Below are positions 1 through 10,283 of a stretch of DNA of 64,000 nucleotides, one piece after another. A program made the translations under genes and the position numbers. Source of the stretch: Sporothrix humicola (taxonomy: Eukaryota; Ascomycota; Sordariomycetes; Ophiostomatales; Ophiostomataceae); NCBI GenBank assembly GCA_021396245.1, contig WNYE01000022.1:248001-312000 (forward strand), written 5' to 3'. The notes under the pieces were generated by a model. That model was not told where the DNA came from, did no database searches, and saw nothing but the letters and a program-made list of their open reading frames with translations. Position 1 is the first letter of the stretch. The number at the start of each line of letters is the position of its first letter.

Positions 1-161
1 ATAAACGAATGGAAGCACATACAAAAGGCATCAGATGGAAACTCCGGGGGGGACAGATGCATATCTCGCAACATTAAATAGTGTATGGGGTAGGGTACAA
101 AGTGGGACAATATGAATAAAAACATATAAGGGTAAGGAGGGGTAAGGGTTGGGGGTGGTAA

Positions 162-182
162 GTTGACAGTTGACAGTTGACA
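162..182. repeat. Three tandem GTTGACA units
   Basis: GTTGACA occurs three times in a row in the 3' flank of nup2, about 90 bases past its stop codon. It is a short microsatellite with no evident role. Confidence 0.7.
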
Positions 183-271
183 GGTGTTTCTTCGAGGGTG
201 TGGAGGCAGGTCGCGTGGCATCGCAAAAGCAGAATCTCGATTGCCAAAGACAGTCGGACAGTAGTTGCCGA

Positions 272-3200
272 CTACTTCTTGTTGGCAGCCTTGTTCTCCT
301 CGAGCACATCAGCGAGCTTCTGTGCCGCCTCCTTCGTCTTGACTTGCAGCATCCACGTCTCCAGACCGGTGCCGGCCTCGTTGGAGGTCGTGAGCTTGAC
401 GTACTTGGCGTTGGGTTCCGGCTTGTAGGTGAAGTCGGGAAGCAGCGCCCGGTTGAGAGCCACGTGTCCGCGAGGCTCGGCCCGCAACAAAAGACGCACG
501 CTGCCGGTCGTCTTGTTCTTGAGAACACGCAGCGGGCCAACACCCTCCGTCTTCCACGGGCTCTTCTTCTCCTTGGCCGCGGGCGATTCGCTTCCTGATT
601 CGTCGTTGCCGGTCGAGAGTCTGAGGGCCTTGGCGCGCACCTCATGGACGGCGGCCTCGTCCTCCTCGCCCGGCCCGCCGTCGGTTAAACTGATTTGTTC
701 CTGTGGGGCCTCATCTCCGTCAGCCTGGTGTCCAGAATTGTCCGTATTGTCTTGCGTGGCACCAGGCTCGGGAGTGCCAGTGGCCGGTGTAGTAGCCAGG
801 CTAGAGGCGCCACCGAGATTGGTGAAAGGAGTGTCTACGCAAGGACGGTTAACTGGAATTCCATATAAACACCTATTTAAAATAGGAAAACTCGTTAGGG
901 GGTGAACTCACTAGTACCTGATGATGCTCCGCCCATGGGGGGAGCGAGATTGAACATGGGCGCTCCGGCCGGCTTTTGCTGGCCAAAGAGGGGCGTGCTG
1001 CTTGACTGTGCCGGGGTCGCACCGCCGAAGCTGAAGATTGCCGAACCGTTGCCGGCAGAGGGAGCCGCGTTTCCAAAGCTGTTGCCAGGTGTCGTCGCAG
1101 CCTCGGTAGTCTGGGAGCCACCGCCGAAGGAGAAGAGTGAGTTGCCACCAGTGTTTGCAGCCGGAGCCGCAGCTGGGGTGCTGCTACCGAACTGGAACAT
1201 CGACTGGCTTGGTGCCGCAGCGGCCTGTCCGTTAACGCCACCGGCACCGAAGCTGAAAGAGGTCGACGGCTGGCCAACGGACGAATCAGCACCCGATGCG
1301 AAGGGGTTGCGGAAAGGCTGGCTGCCACCAGCTGCGCCGCCAGCATTGAAAGTGAACGACGAGCCACCGGAGCCAACAGAGCCGGCGTCACTACCGCCGC
1401 CAAAGCTGAAACCGGTCGAGGGAGCAGGGGCCGCGGTCTGCGGCTGGGTGCTAGACGCGCCAAACGAGAAGAGGGGAGCACCAGAAGAAGGCTGGGTAGC
1501 GGGCGTGCTAGCGCTGGCGCCGTTACCACCAAAGCTAAACGTCGGGGTCGAAGATGCAGGTGCCGCAGCCGGCGTAGAGCTACCAAACAGGTTGGTAGCC
1601 GGCGCCTTGGGGGCCTCAGTAGCACCACCGGCCGGGGTGCTGCCAAAGAGTGGCTTGGCCGCGCTGGCAGACTTGTCGGCATCGCCATTTGCCTTCGGGG
1701 CGCCAAAAGAAAACAGCGGTGCCGAAGAGCCCGATGCTGCAGAAGTGCCAGAAGAGGCACCGAACATGGTCTTCTTTGCCTGCGGCTCATCGCTGCCATT
1801 CGAGTCGCTGGTCTTTGCGGCATTGCCGAACAGAGCGGGGGCGGCCTTGGGAGCAGAGTCCTCATCGGCAGACCGCTTCTGGCCAAACGAGGGCGTGTCG
1901 CTCTTGGATGCGTTGCCGAACAGAGTCTGGGAGCTTGTCGAGGCGCCAAAAGACGGAGCCGCTGCAGGCGTCGTAGTCGCAGTCTTGCCAAACAGGGTCG
2001 ACGGGGCAGAAGTCTGTGTAGTAGAAGCACCAAACAGGGAACCAGTTGAGGCCGGGGCCGCCGCCTGCGAAGTAGAGGCACCGAAGAGAGAAGGAGTGGA
2101 GGAGCCAGATTCGGCGGGCTTGCTAGAAGCACCAAACAGCGACGGGGTGGCGGCAGCGGGAGCAGTCTCCTTGGAGCTGTCCTTCTCAGCGGCGGGCTTC
2201 TCGGCAGCAGGGGTCGAGGCGGTGCCAAACTTGAAAGAAGCGGCCGGCGTGGTGCTGGTCGTGGCAGGAGCGGCGGTAGAAGTGCTTCCGAAAAGCGGCT
2301 TGGCAGGAGTCGTAGAGGCTCCGCCAGCAAACTTAATCGGGCTATCGGGCGTCCAAGTCTTGTTGGCGCCAAAGAGCGATGTAGATGCCGAGTCCTTCTC
2401 CGGGCTAGCACGCTCAGAAGTCGGCTTGCTGCCAAAGAGGGGCGTAGCAGAGGATGCGGCAGCAGGGGCAGACTGGAAAGACGAAGAGGTTCCGTCGTTG
2501 CCAAACATGCGGATCGGCTGGCCATCAGAGCCCTTGTTGACACGGTCAAAAAGGCTACGGCTGGGCGCGGCGTCGGATGCTTCAGACGAGCTGGCAGAGG
2601 CATTCTGCGAAGCAGCAGCCAGCAGAGGGTTGGCTGGCTTGGGGACGAAGAGAGAAGAAGAGGGCTGCGCAGCAGGTGCCTTGCCAGCGGCAGAAGCACT
2701 CTGGTTGTCACTGGCCTCCTGAGCCTCGGACTCCTCCTGGCCATCCGAGTCGTCAGTATCCTCGGCGTCAGCATCGGCATTGTCATTACCGCTACCCTTT
2801 GCAGAGCTGGCGTCCGACAGGTAACCAAAGATGTTGTTGTTGTTCTGTGCTGCACCAGTCTTCAGACCACTCTCCAGGACAGAACGGGCCAGGCTACCGT
2901 TGGTAGCAGGCTTGGAGGACTGTCCGAAGGTGCTGGGCTTGAAAGGTGAGGCCGTCGTCTTAGCGGCAGAGGCGCTCTCGATAGCAGGCTGTGTGACCTT
3001 GATAGACGGGGTATCAGCGGCAGAGGAAGACGGGGTCTCCTTGGCAGGCGAGTTGGCCACCTTCTCGAAGAAAGCCTTGGTGGCCGAAGGGGTCGCAGAA
3101 GGAGTGGCGGCGGGCGTCGGCTTCTGCTGCTTGGCACGCTGCACCTGGTCCGCACCCTCAGATCTGGTCGCCTTGCGCTTGGTCTTGTTCAGCGAAGGAG

Positions 3201-4479
3201 TGCTTGACTCCAGCAGCGGCTCCCGGTCAGCAGCCACCTTGGATCCGTCTGCGCGTGTCCGCTTCTTTGTAGGCTGGAAGGCCGACGAGCTGGCGGCCGT
3301 GGCATTGGGGTCAATGTTGTCCTGAGCCTTGCGCTTTCCAGTTCGCAGAATACCCTCTGTACCATTAGGCTTCGATGAGGATCTCGTCGATCTGGACAAG
3401 TCTGCCGGGTTGACCATAATCTCCTCCTCGTCCTCCTCGCCAGGAGCGCTAGGGATGTTGTTCTCGTGCTTCCACTTCGTGAAAGTGTCCTTGGAGACCT
3501 TGACCGTCTTAAACTCGTACAGGCCGTACCGGAGCATAATAAGACTGCGGTTCTTCTCGTACTCCTTTGCAAAGTTTGAAATGTTCAGCTTCCAGTCCTT
3601 CTTCAAGAACACCTCGTCCGCCGCATATTTGAGCCGGCGAAGGTCCAGAATGCAGAAGAACTGGTTGCGCTGCTCCTCGTTAAAGTCGGGAGGGCAAAGG
3701 TGGGCCAAAAACTCGTTTGCGTACACAGACTGGCCGCCAGCCTTGAGGTCGCTTGGGAGCATGTCGGTCATCGCCTCAGCACTGAGCTTTGGGTCTGGGT
3801 CGGGGATCTTCATCTGGAAGAGATCGCTCGAGGTCACCTTGGCCATCTCACGAGCACTGAGCTCGACGCCAGGGGCACGCAGCGAGCGGCCAGGGGTCGT
3901 TGCAGGGAAGTTGCCGCGCAGCGTGTTCACAGGGACGCGGGGTGTAAAGGTAAAGGCAGGCATGTCGCGGGCCATCGAGTCGCGGAACATGTTCCGGGGT
4001 GTCGTTGCGGACGAGAAGTTGGTTCTCCGGGGAGTAGCGGTAGATCTGCCCAGGCTGCTGTTCGAGTAGAGGTTGAGGCTACTGCCGTAGGAGTATATGT
4101 TGTGGGGGATGTTGCTGGCATTGTTCGTCGAGGACGTGCCGAGACGGCCAGAGGGACCCTGGACACGATCGTGGATCTTCCGCTGGGCCAACTGAGTGGG
4201 AGAAGCGCGTTTGGCAGGACTTTCGGGGGATTCAACAGGCGGTGCAGAGAACGTGCCCGAATAACGTGCCGGTGTGGCAGTAGTATTCTCGTCTGGCCGC
4301 GCCAGGCGGACACGGGATGCTGCACGATCGCCGTTCACAAGAGACGCGCCAGTCTTACGAGTCGGAGTCGCAGTAGATGAAGAAGATGTTTTCTCCTGAG
4401 TAGTCGAGCTGCGGCTGGCACTAACCAGGCCAGTCAGGCTGCTGAACCACGACTTCTGCCGTTTCTGTGGAGTCTCCAT
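272..4479 (-). CDS. nup2: FG-repeat nucleoporin Nup2 with C-terminal Ran-binding domain
   Basis: Two exons, 4479-912 and 834-272. The 77-nt intron has a GTGAGT donor, a TTAAC-type branch site and a TAG acceptor that restores frame, giving 1376 residues. The N-terminal ~270 residues are basic and Ser/Thr-rich. A conserved folded segment follows at about residues 230-350. A long middle region carries about 28 FG dipeptides (LFG, FSFG). The end, from about residue 1250, is a RanBP1-type domain beginning AVHEVRAKALRL and containing GVGPLRVLKN. Family knowledge: Nup2/Nup50 is a mobile nucleoporin of the nuclear basket that binds importin alpha and Ran-GTP and speeds release of import cargo. Domain order and length match filamentous-fungal Nup2. 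The Ran-binding domain is encoded by the second exon, so a model that stops at the in-frame stop at 895 loses it. Long open frames on the other strand here are composition shadows. The identification is firm; exact splice sites are inferred. Confidence 0.93.
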
Positions 4480-6584
4480 GATGATGGAAGGCGTTCGCCG
4501 ATTGGGATGATCGATGGCGGCGACGGGATAGAGGGGGTTGATGGTTAGGCTTCAGAGCAGGCAGAAATTGAAGCTCAAGAGGAAGGCATCGACACTGTGG
4601 CGAAAAGCTGTGTCGTGCAAATAAAAAAAGGAAATGTGTCGAGAATCAAAGGAAGGATATCGAAATGAGAAATGAAAAAGTCAAAGGAGAGGAAGCACCT
4701 GTCGATGCGTGGTGATGAGCAACGGGAAAAGGAGAAAGGGGAAAGTCGCGTTGATGGATGTCGCGATGGGCAAATGCGTGAAAGTCGCGACGGGGGGGAG
4801 GAAAAAAATTTGGAGGCCAAAAAATATTGATGATGTGGCGCGTGCAGTGTGCACAGGGGCGGTTACAGGGAAGGAAGGAGCGAACAAAGCAAAGCGCAGA
4901 ATAGGAAAGGGCGCGCAAACCCAGAGAGAGTGAAAGACAATAAGACAATAAGGCGCTAAGCCATCTGCGACTATTGTGGAGGAAGGACAGGACTTACTCC
5001 TGAGCAGGAACTAATTGAGTGAGGAAAGGACGCTAGAAGCCATAATCGGTTGGTCTGGGCTTGCCGCCATAACACCCCTTTAGTTGCATGGCGAAGGTGA
5101 TGCAAGTAAGCGAGTGCGTTCAAAGTAGGGCGGTCGCACACCTAATCCACCGACAGGAAATGGTAGTATCTCTGGCACCGGTGGCACCGGTAAAACGTTT
5201 TTGTTGATTCGCTGGTGTATGCCGGACCGGAATTTTAATAGATTTACACGGACTTCAAGACCACGTTCTGTTTAGTATTTTTGGTGTTTGTTGATGTCTT
5301 GTTCACGACGGACGTTTGGGCATGAGCACCGTTCTTGCCCTCTTCTTGTGGCACGGCACGCTGCACTACGGGTAAACGATTACAGATGGAAGCTTCGACC
5401 GGAAAAGCACCATCGGATACCACACGCTGCAGGCGAGGGAAAGCCGAAACGGGCGGGCACGACGGGTGCCAGCGGCTGATTTGCCGACTACGCCTGCCTC
5501 ATGAAACGCCCTCCAGCACGCATCATACTTTTGGGGCAGGAGCAATTGGCCGCCATTGACTATTACGACATAGAATAGCTGGAGTCGTCAACGGCAGGTG
5601 ACGGCAGCTGCTTCGGTTTAAAAGCACCTGCACACACGGCCTTGCCCTGCAAGGCAGGAGCAGTTTGGGCGGAACAATGAAGCGACGACACGAAAATAAG
5701 AAGGAACACTGTTCCCCTCCTGCCCCAGGACGAAGGGAAATGGCCGCGTTACAGCGCGGCAGCTCAGCGCGTGCGTGGGGTTTTTCGGGTACCTGGTCTC
5801 CAATTCTGGGAGAACAGGCGTGCACGGGCCAAGCCACGAGAAAGACTGGTGACCAGAAGCAGGGAGAAGCAGGAAAAAGCAGGACCAATGGTGAGGGGGG
5901 GATCGGGAAATGTTAGTGGGCAATCACGCCGAACAGGCGCTATTTTCGCAAAGCCTCGGGCATCACCACAGGCATTGGCATAGGCAGGAGCTGCTATTGG
6001 CCACTGGCAACAATGTGTGCATCCAGCCTCCGGCTCTGGGGCGGTCTTTATGTTCCTAATTCTGCTGGGGAAGGCGCGATGCGCTCCAAGACGAGAGGGG
6101 GACCCGGGGGGTGAAAGAGACGAGAGAAGGGAGAAGGAGCGTCTTAGTCCGGGTTTCGACAGTGGAAGTGCTCTTCCTTTTTTCGTCAGACATGAGAAGC
6201 CCCTCCTTTTGTCCTTTTCTGGTCCTGGGTCGTGTGGTTGACAAGTAGTTATAAAGAGCTTCGGTCGTCCGCGCGCTTTGTTCGTAGCCTCCAATTGAGT
6301 GATTCTAGTTTTGATTCTGCTTCGATCCGATTTTGCTGTCTCTTTTATCCCTCGTTTTCGCTGAAATACGTTGCTGCTTAAGCTCCACCCCACCCCCGGC
6401 GCCACGACCCGACCTGAAATCTCCAGATCTAGTCAACCAGTCAAACCAGTCAACTATATATATTTTCGTGCCCCTCTTATCACCTGTTACCCCTCTCTCC
6501 ATTGTCAACAAACAACCCAATTCGCCATCTACCAAACAAGCCAAACAAACCCCAAGAAAAACAAAGCATCCCACATCCGCAAAC
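4480..6584. promoter_or_regulatory. Divergent intergenic region between nup2 and fba1
   Basis: About 2.1 kb separates two divergently transcribed start codons and should hold both promoters. On the aldolase side a TATATATATT stretch at 6455-6464 lies about 125 bases before the ATG and is followed by a pyrimidine-rich leader, as expected for a highly expressed fungal gene. The half next to nup2 is A/G-rich on the plus strand and shows no clear TATA box. Open frames such as 5764-6405 on the minus strand have no recognisable similarity or start context, so I see no gene here. Confidence 0.6.
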
Positions 6585-7752
6585 ATGGGCATCCTCAGCG
6601 AACTCAACCTCAAGCCGGGCGTCATCTACGGCGATGACGTCCTCAAGCTGTTCCAGTACGCCCAGCAGAAGCAGTTCGCCATCCCGGCCATCAACGTCAC
6701 CTCGTCGTCGACGGTGATTGCTGCCCTGGAGGCTGCCCGCGACGCCAAGTCTCCCATCATCCTGCAGACCTCGCAGGGCGGTGCCGCCTACTTCGCCGGC
6801 AAGGGCGTTGCCAACAGCAAGGAGAAGCAGGAGGCGTCCGTTGCCGGTGCCGTTGCTGCTGCCCACTTCATCCGCTCGATTGCCCCCATTTACGGCATCC
6901 CGGTCGTCCTGCACACCGACCACTGGTACGTGAATTGGAGAGTTGGAGAGAGAGGGAGTTGGAGAATAAAAAATCCTAAAAGACAGACACACTAACACAT
7001 CCAGCGCCAAGAAGCTTCTGCCCTGGTTCGACGGCATGCTCGACGCCGACGAGGCCTTCTTCAAGGAGCACGGCCACCCCCTGTTCTCCAGCCACATGCT
7101 CGACCTGTCGGAGGAGTCCCTCGAGGAGAACATTGCGATCACTGCCAAGTACTTCAAGCGCGTTGCCCCGTGGAAGCAGTGGCTCGAGATGGAGGTCGGC
7201 CTGACCGGTGGTGAGGAGGACGGTGTCAACAACGAGGACGTCGACAACAACGCCCTGTACACCCAGCCCGAGGACGTCTGGGAGATCCAGAAGACCCTGA
7301 GCGCCATTGCCCCCTACTTCAGCATTGCCGCTGCCTTTGGCAACGTCCACGGTGTCTACCAGCCCGGCAACGTCCGCCTGCACCCCGAGCTCCTGGGCAA
7401 GCACCAGGCCTACGTCTCGGAGAAGCTGTCCGAAAAGTCGGGCAAGCCTGTCTTCTTCGTCTTCCACGGCGGCTCCGGCTCCTCCAAGAAGGAGTTCAGC
7501 GACGCCATCTCGCACGGTGTCGTCAAGGTCAACCTGGACACCGATCTGCAGTGGGCCTACCTCGTTGGCCACCGCGAGTACATCACCAAGAACATTGAGT
7601 ACCTGAAGACCCAGGTCGGCAACCCCGAGGGTGCCGATAAGCCCAACAAGAAGAAGTACGACCCCCGCGTCTGGGTCCGTGAGGGTGAGAAGACCATGAA
7701 GGCCCGTGTTGAGGAGGCCCTTGCGGACTTCGGTGCTGCTGGCCAGCTGTAA
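6585..7752 (+). CDS. fba1: Fructose-bisphosphate aldolase, class II
   Basis: Exons 6585-6925 and 7005-7752 encode 362 residues, the usual length of fungal class II aldolases. The 79-nt intron has GTACGT, ACTAAC and CAG, and splits the Cys codon directly after the zinc-binding HTDH motif at about residues 110-113. Other landmarks are the N-terminus GVIYGDDVLKLF, SQGGAAYFAGKG, the phosphate-binding HGGSGSS at about residue 267 and VNLDTDLQW. It catalyses reversible cleavage of fructose-1,6-bisphosphate to dihydroxyacetone phosphate and glyceraldehyde-3-phosphate in cytosolic glycolysis and gluconeogenesis, using a divalent metal. The start is fixed by the conserved MGILSELNLKPGV and the good context AAACATGGG. 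Strong codon bias (C-ending codons) fits high expression. An AATAAA lies at 7869-7874, about 117 bases past the stop. Confidence 0.97.
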
Positions 7753-8717
7753 GTGAAAAAAAAGAGGCATTTACTTGGTTTCTTTTTTTTTTTGCTTATC
7801 ATCTGCCTGGTAACACCCAGTGATATTTTTTCACTCATACATTGTGGACTTAGCCCACACTGAATAATAATAAAAAAATTCATCTTGCAGAATTCTCCTG
7901 ATTTGTCCAGTGATATCCCGGCACAGATTTCCATTGGTGACATTTTCTCGCTGCATCTGTCGTGAAAGCCCTCATGGCCAGACGGCAGCTCTGGATTGAA
8001 AAGCGTGCATGTGTTAGATGCGGCCGCAAATGCGACAGTAAGGCCGTATTATTTTACACTGTATTATTGGCAGCCAAACTGTGCCGTCCAATACAGTTTA
8101 TCACCCCGTTTAAGCACCGTACGAATTGTTCTTTGTACTGTGAAAATCGTCATCTAAGCAACCAAATGGCCCCCCCACTCTTCAGGAGCTTCGACAAAAC
8201 GCGCATAGCAAGGCGCATAGCGCCGATTCCAAGACACGATCGCTGAGTTATTCGCTGTTCAACGCGGCCAATCCGTTTGCGACAACGGGCGGCACAATCG
8301 CAAAGGCGGTGACTATCGCAAGTGTAAGAGAGTAAGAGATTAAGATGTAAGAGAGTGTCAGAAAGATAAAGCGCAGGCAAAGGCAGATTAGATGATAAAC
8401 AATTTGTTTAGGTTTCGTAGGTCTAGCAAACGATACTCGAAAAAAAATATACAACGGCTTCCGGCGGTGGTATCCGATCCGCCTCAGCAGGGTAACAAAA
8501 GATATTACAGGCACCGCCCATATGGCAGGCAATTAAAACCCTTCCCGTTTCCTATCCGCCCGTCAAAGGCGTCACTGCTGCACCGTTCCGACCCAAACGC
8601 CTGGACGATCCGTCCACGTCCGGTCCACTCGTCCACCCCGTCCCTCTATGTTTTTTTTGTAGGATGAGATGAAGTGGGTTTTTTTCTTGTTCGTATGTCG
8701 GGGAGTAGGCTGTTGAT
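7753..8717. other. Convergent 3' intergenic region
   Basis: This span between the 3' ends of the aldolase and the SCP2 protein holds the aldolase polyadenylation region (AATAAA at 7869) and, further right, T-rich sequence just past the SCP2 stop. No gene or structured RNA is recognisable. Confidence 0.5.
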
Positions 8718-9405
8718 TTACAGCTTAGCCTTGGAACGGGCCTTGTTGAGAATGGGCTCCAGCTTGGCAGCCTTCATAACATTGCCCTTGATCTTGAGCT
8801 TGCCGGACATGAACAGGCCCTGGGCCTTGGCCTTGCCCATAACGAGCTTGCCGAAGTCCTCGTCAGAAAGGCGGAGCTCGACTGTGGTGTGTTAGAAGCA
8901 AGAATGCGCACAGAAAGTACAGAATGCACAGAGAGAACTCAGGGAGCGAGCTTACCATCAGACTTGTCGAGGCCCTGGACGACCTTGCCCTCCTTGGCGA
9001 GGTCAATGAACCAGCTCTCGGTCTCGCCGGCAGGGTTCTTCAGGGTGATGCCGAACACGGCCTTGCCGTTCTTGACAGCATCCTTGCGATCGGCCTCGCT
9101 GGAGTTGAGGGCGTCGTTGATGGCGTCGAAAGCCGCAGAGGCGGGGAAGTTTTCTAATTGGCAGGGGGCACGTGTCAGCAACTTGAATGTTTTGGGTGTG
9201 GATTTTGGGAGGTGAGAAAACGGGCAAAAACGTGGGAAAAGATGCGGCAAAGGATGGGCCTCAAAACGTGCTTCCTGCAACGTCATTGAATCTCATCAGA
9301 GAATCAAATTCAGCGTCGCATCGCATCGCATCATATCATCAAAATCCCACGTTTCGCGAAATGGCGGGGCGACAGGAGAAAAGACTTACCTTTGGCGAGA
9401 GGCAT
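8718..9405 (-). CDS. SCP2 sterol-carrier/lipid-binding protein with peroxisomal AKL terminus
   Basis: Three exons, 9405-9390, 9153-8956 and 8881-8718, give 125 residues. The first exon encodes only MPLAKE before a 236-nt intron, so the protein is easily truncated in automatic models. The body is a complete SCP2 sterol-carrier fold with motifs AVFGITLKNP, WFIDLAKEGKV, LRLSDEDFGKLVMGK, GLFMSGKLKIKGN and a final AKL. Family knowledge: these small proteins, including yeast oleate-induced Pox18-type proteins, bind sterols or fatty acyl-CoA and occur in peroxisomes. The last three residues fit the PTS1 consensus, so peroxisomal targeting is a good inference. The function may be acyl-CoA or sterol delivery for beta-oxidation. 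The gene is divergent from Snu114 and convergent with the aldolase. The family is clear; the ligand is unknown. Confidence 0.92.
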
Positions 9406-10283
9406 GGTGAATGTGGTTGTGCAACGGTGGTGGTGCGACAGATACGGATGATACGGAAGAGACTGGGATTGAGTCCGGCGACTGGATATACAATGTTTGG
9501 TTGGGATGAAGAGAAGATGAAACAAAACAAAGAAGAAGGGAAAGGAAGAGGAGAAGAAAAGAAGAAGGAAAGGGAAAGGGGAAGAAGAAATAGATCTGGG
9601 GAAAACACGTTTGGTTTTGTAGGGAAGGCCCCATCCTTCCCCGTTCGGCTTTCTGGGGTTTTAGCTGGCGATGACGCTTGAATCAGCAAAAGCTGCAGCA
9701 TGTGAACCTCGGCGAGACGATCCTGTCATGTGTACCTGCCTATGCTCGCAAACTTTACTAGATGGGGTTGTTGCAATTCTGCTACTTGCGGCGGTAGCGC
9801 CTGCTGTTGGGGACCACTTGAGCCACTCTGGCAGTGCGTGCTCAGTCGTACCTTCCAACTGTGGGGCCCCAGTAGCCAAGTCGACAGCCAAAAGAGAGGT
9901 CGCCATTGTCGGAAAGGACCCGGCCAAAACTAACAAGGTCGACGGCAGGTGCAAAAGGGACCAAGAAGGTGCCAGTCACGTGCATTTCATCCCAAGTCAG
10001 GTCCGCCCCCTCGTGCTCCAGGCACTTGGGGCGCTGCTGGCTGCCGAAACAGGGGGAGAAGCGCCTGCTGGACACTGTCAAAAGACTCAAAACTGACCAC
10101 TCACAGCGCATTTCAGCCTTGTCCGCTAGCGCCGAATTTCGCAGAAGCTTTTTTGCTTTTCGCAGGAGCGTGTCGCGTCCAAAGGTAAGAAGGCAGAAAG
10201 AGGCCCCAAAAATTACGGCGTGTGCAAAGTCTCAAAACCTTTGCCTGTTCCGGTTGACATTCACAACACACCAGTCCGCCGCT
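9406..10283. promoter_or_regulatory. Divergent promoter region, SCP2 gene and snu114
   Basis: The 878-bp span between two divergent starts has an A/G-rich tract at about 9520-9600, which is a pyrimidine-rich leader for the minus-strand gene. A CACGTG E-box-like hexamer lies near 9977. Small open frames within 9660-10110 look non-coding. No other gene is seen. Confidence 0.45.

Noticed and set aside
902..2722. 606-codon plus-strand frame opposite nup2, and 873-2855 in another minus frame
   Set aside because: Ala/Pro/Arg-rich shadows of the FG-repeat region; no domain, and they overlap a well-supported gene.
5764..6405. 213-codon minus-strand frame in the nup2/fba1 intergenic region
   Set aside because: No recognisable motif, irregular codon use, and it covers the aldolase promoter.
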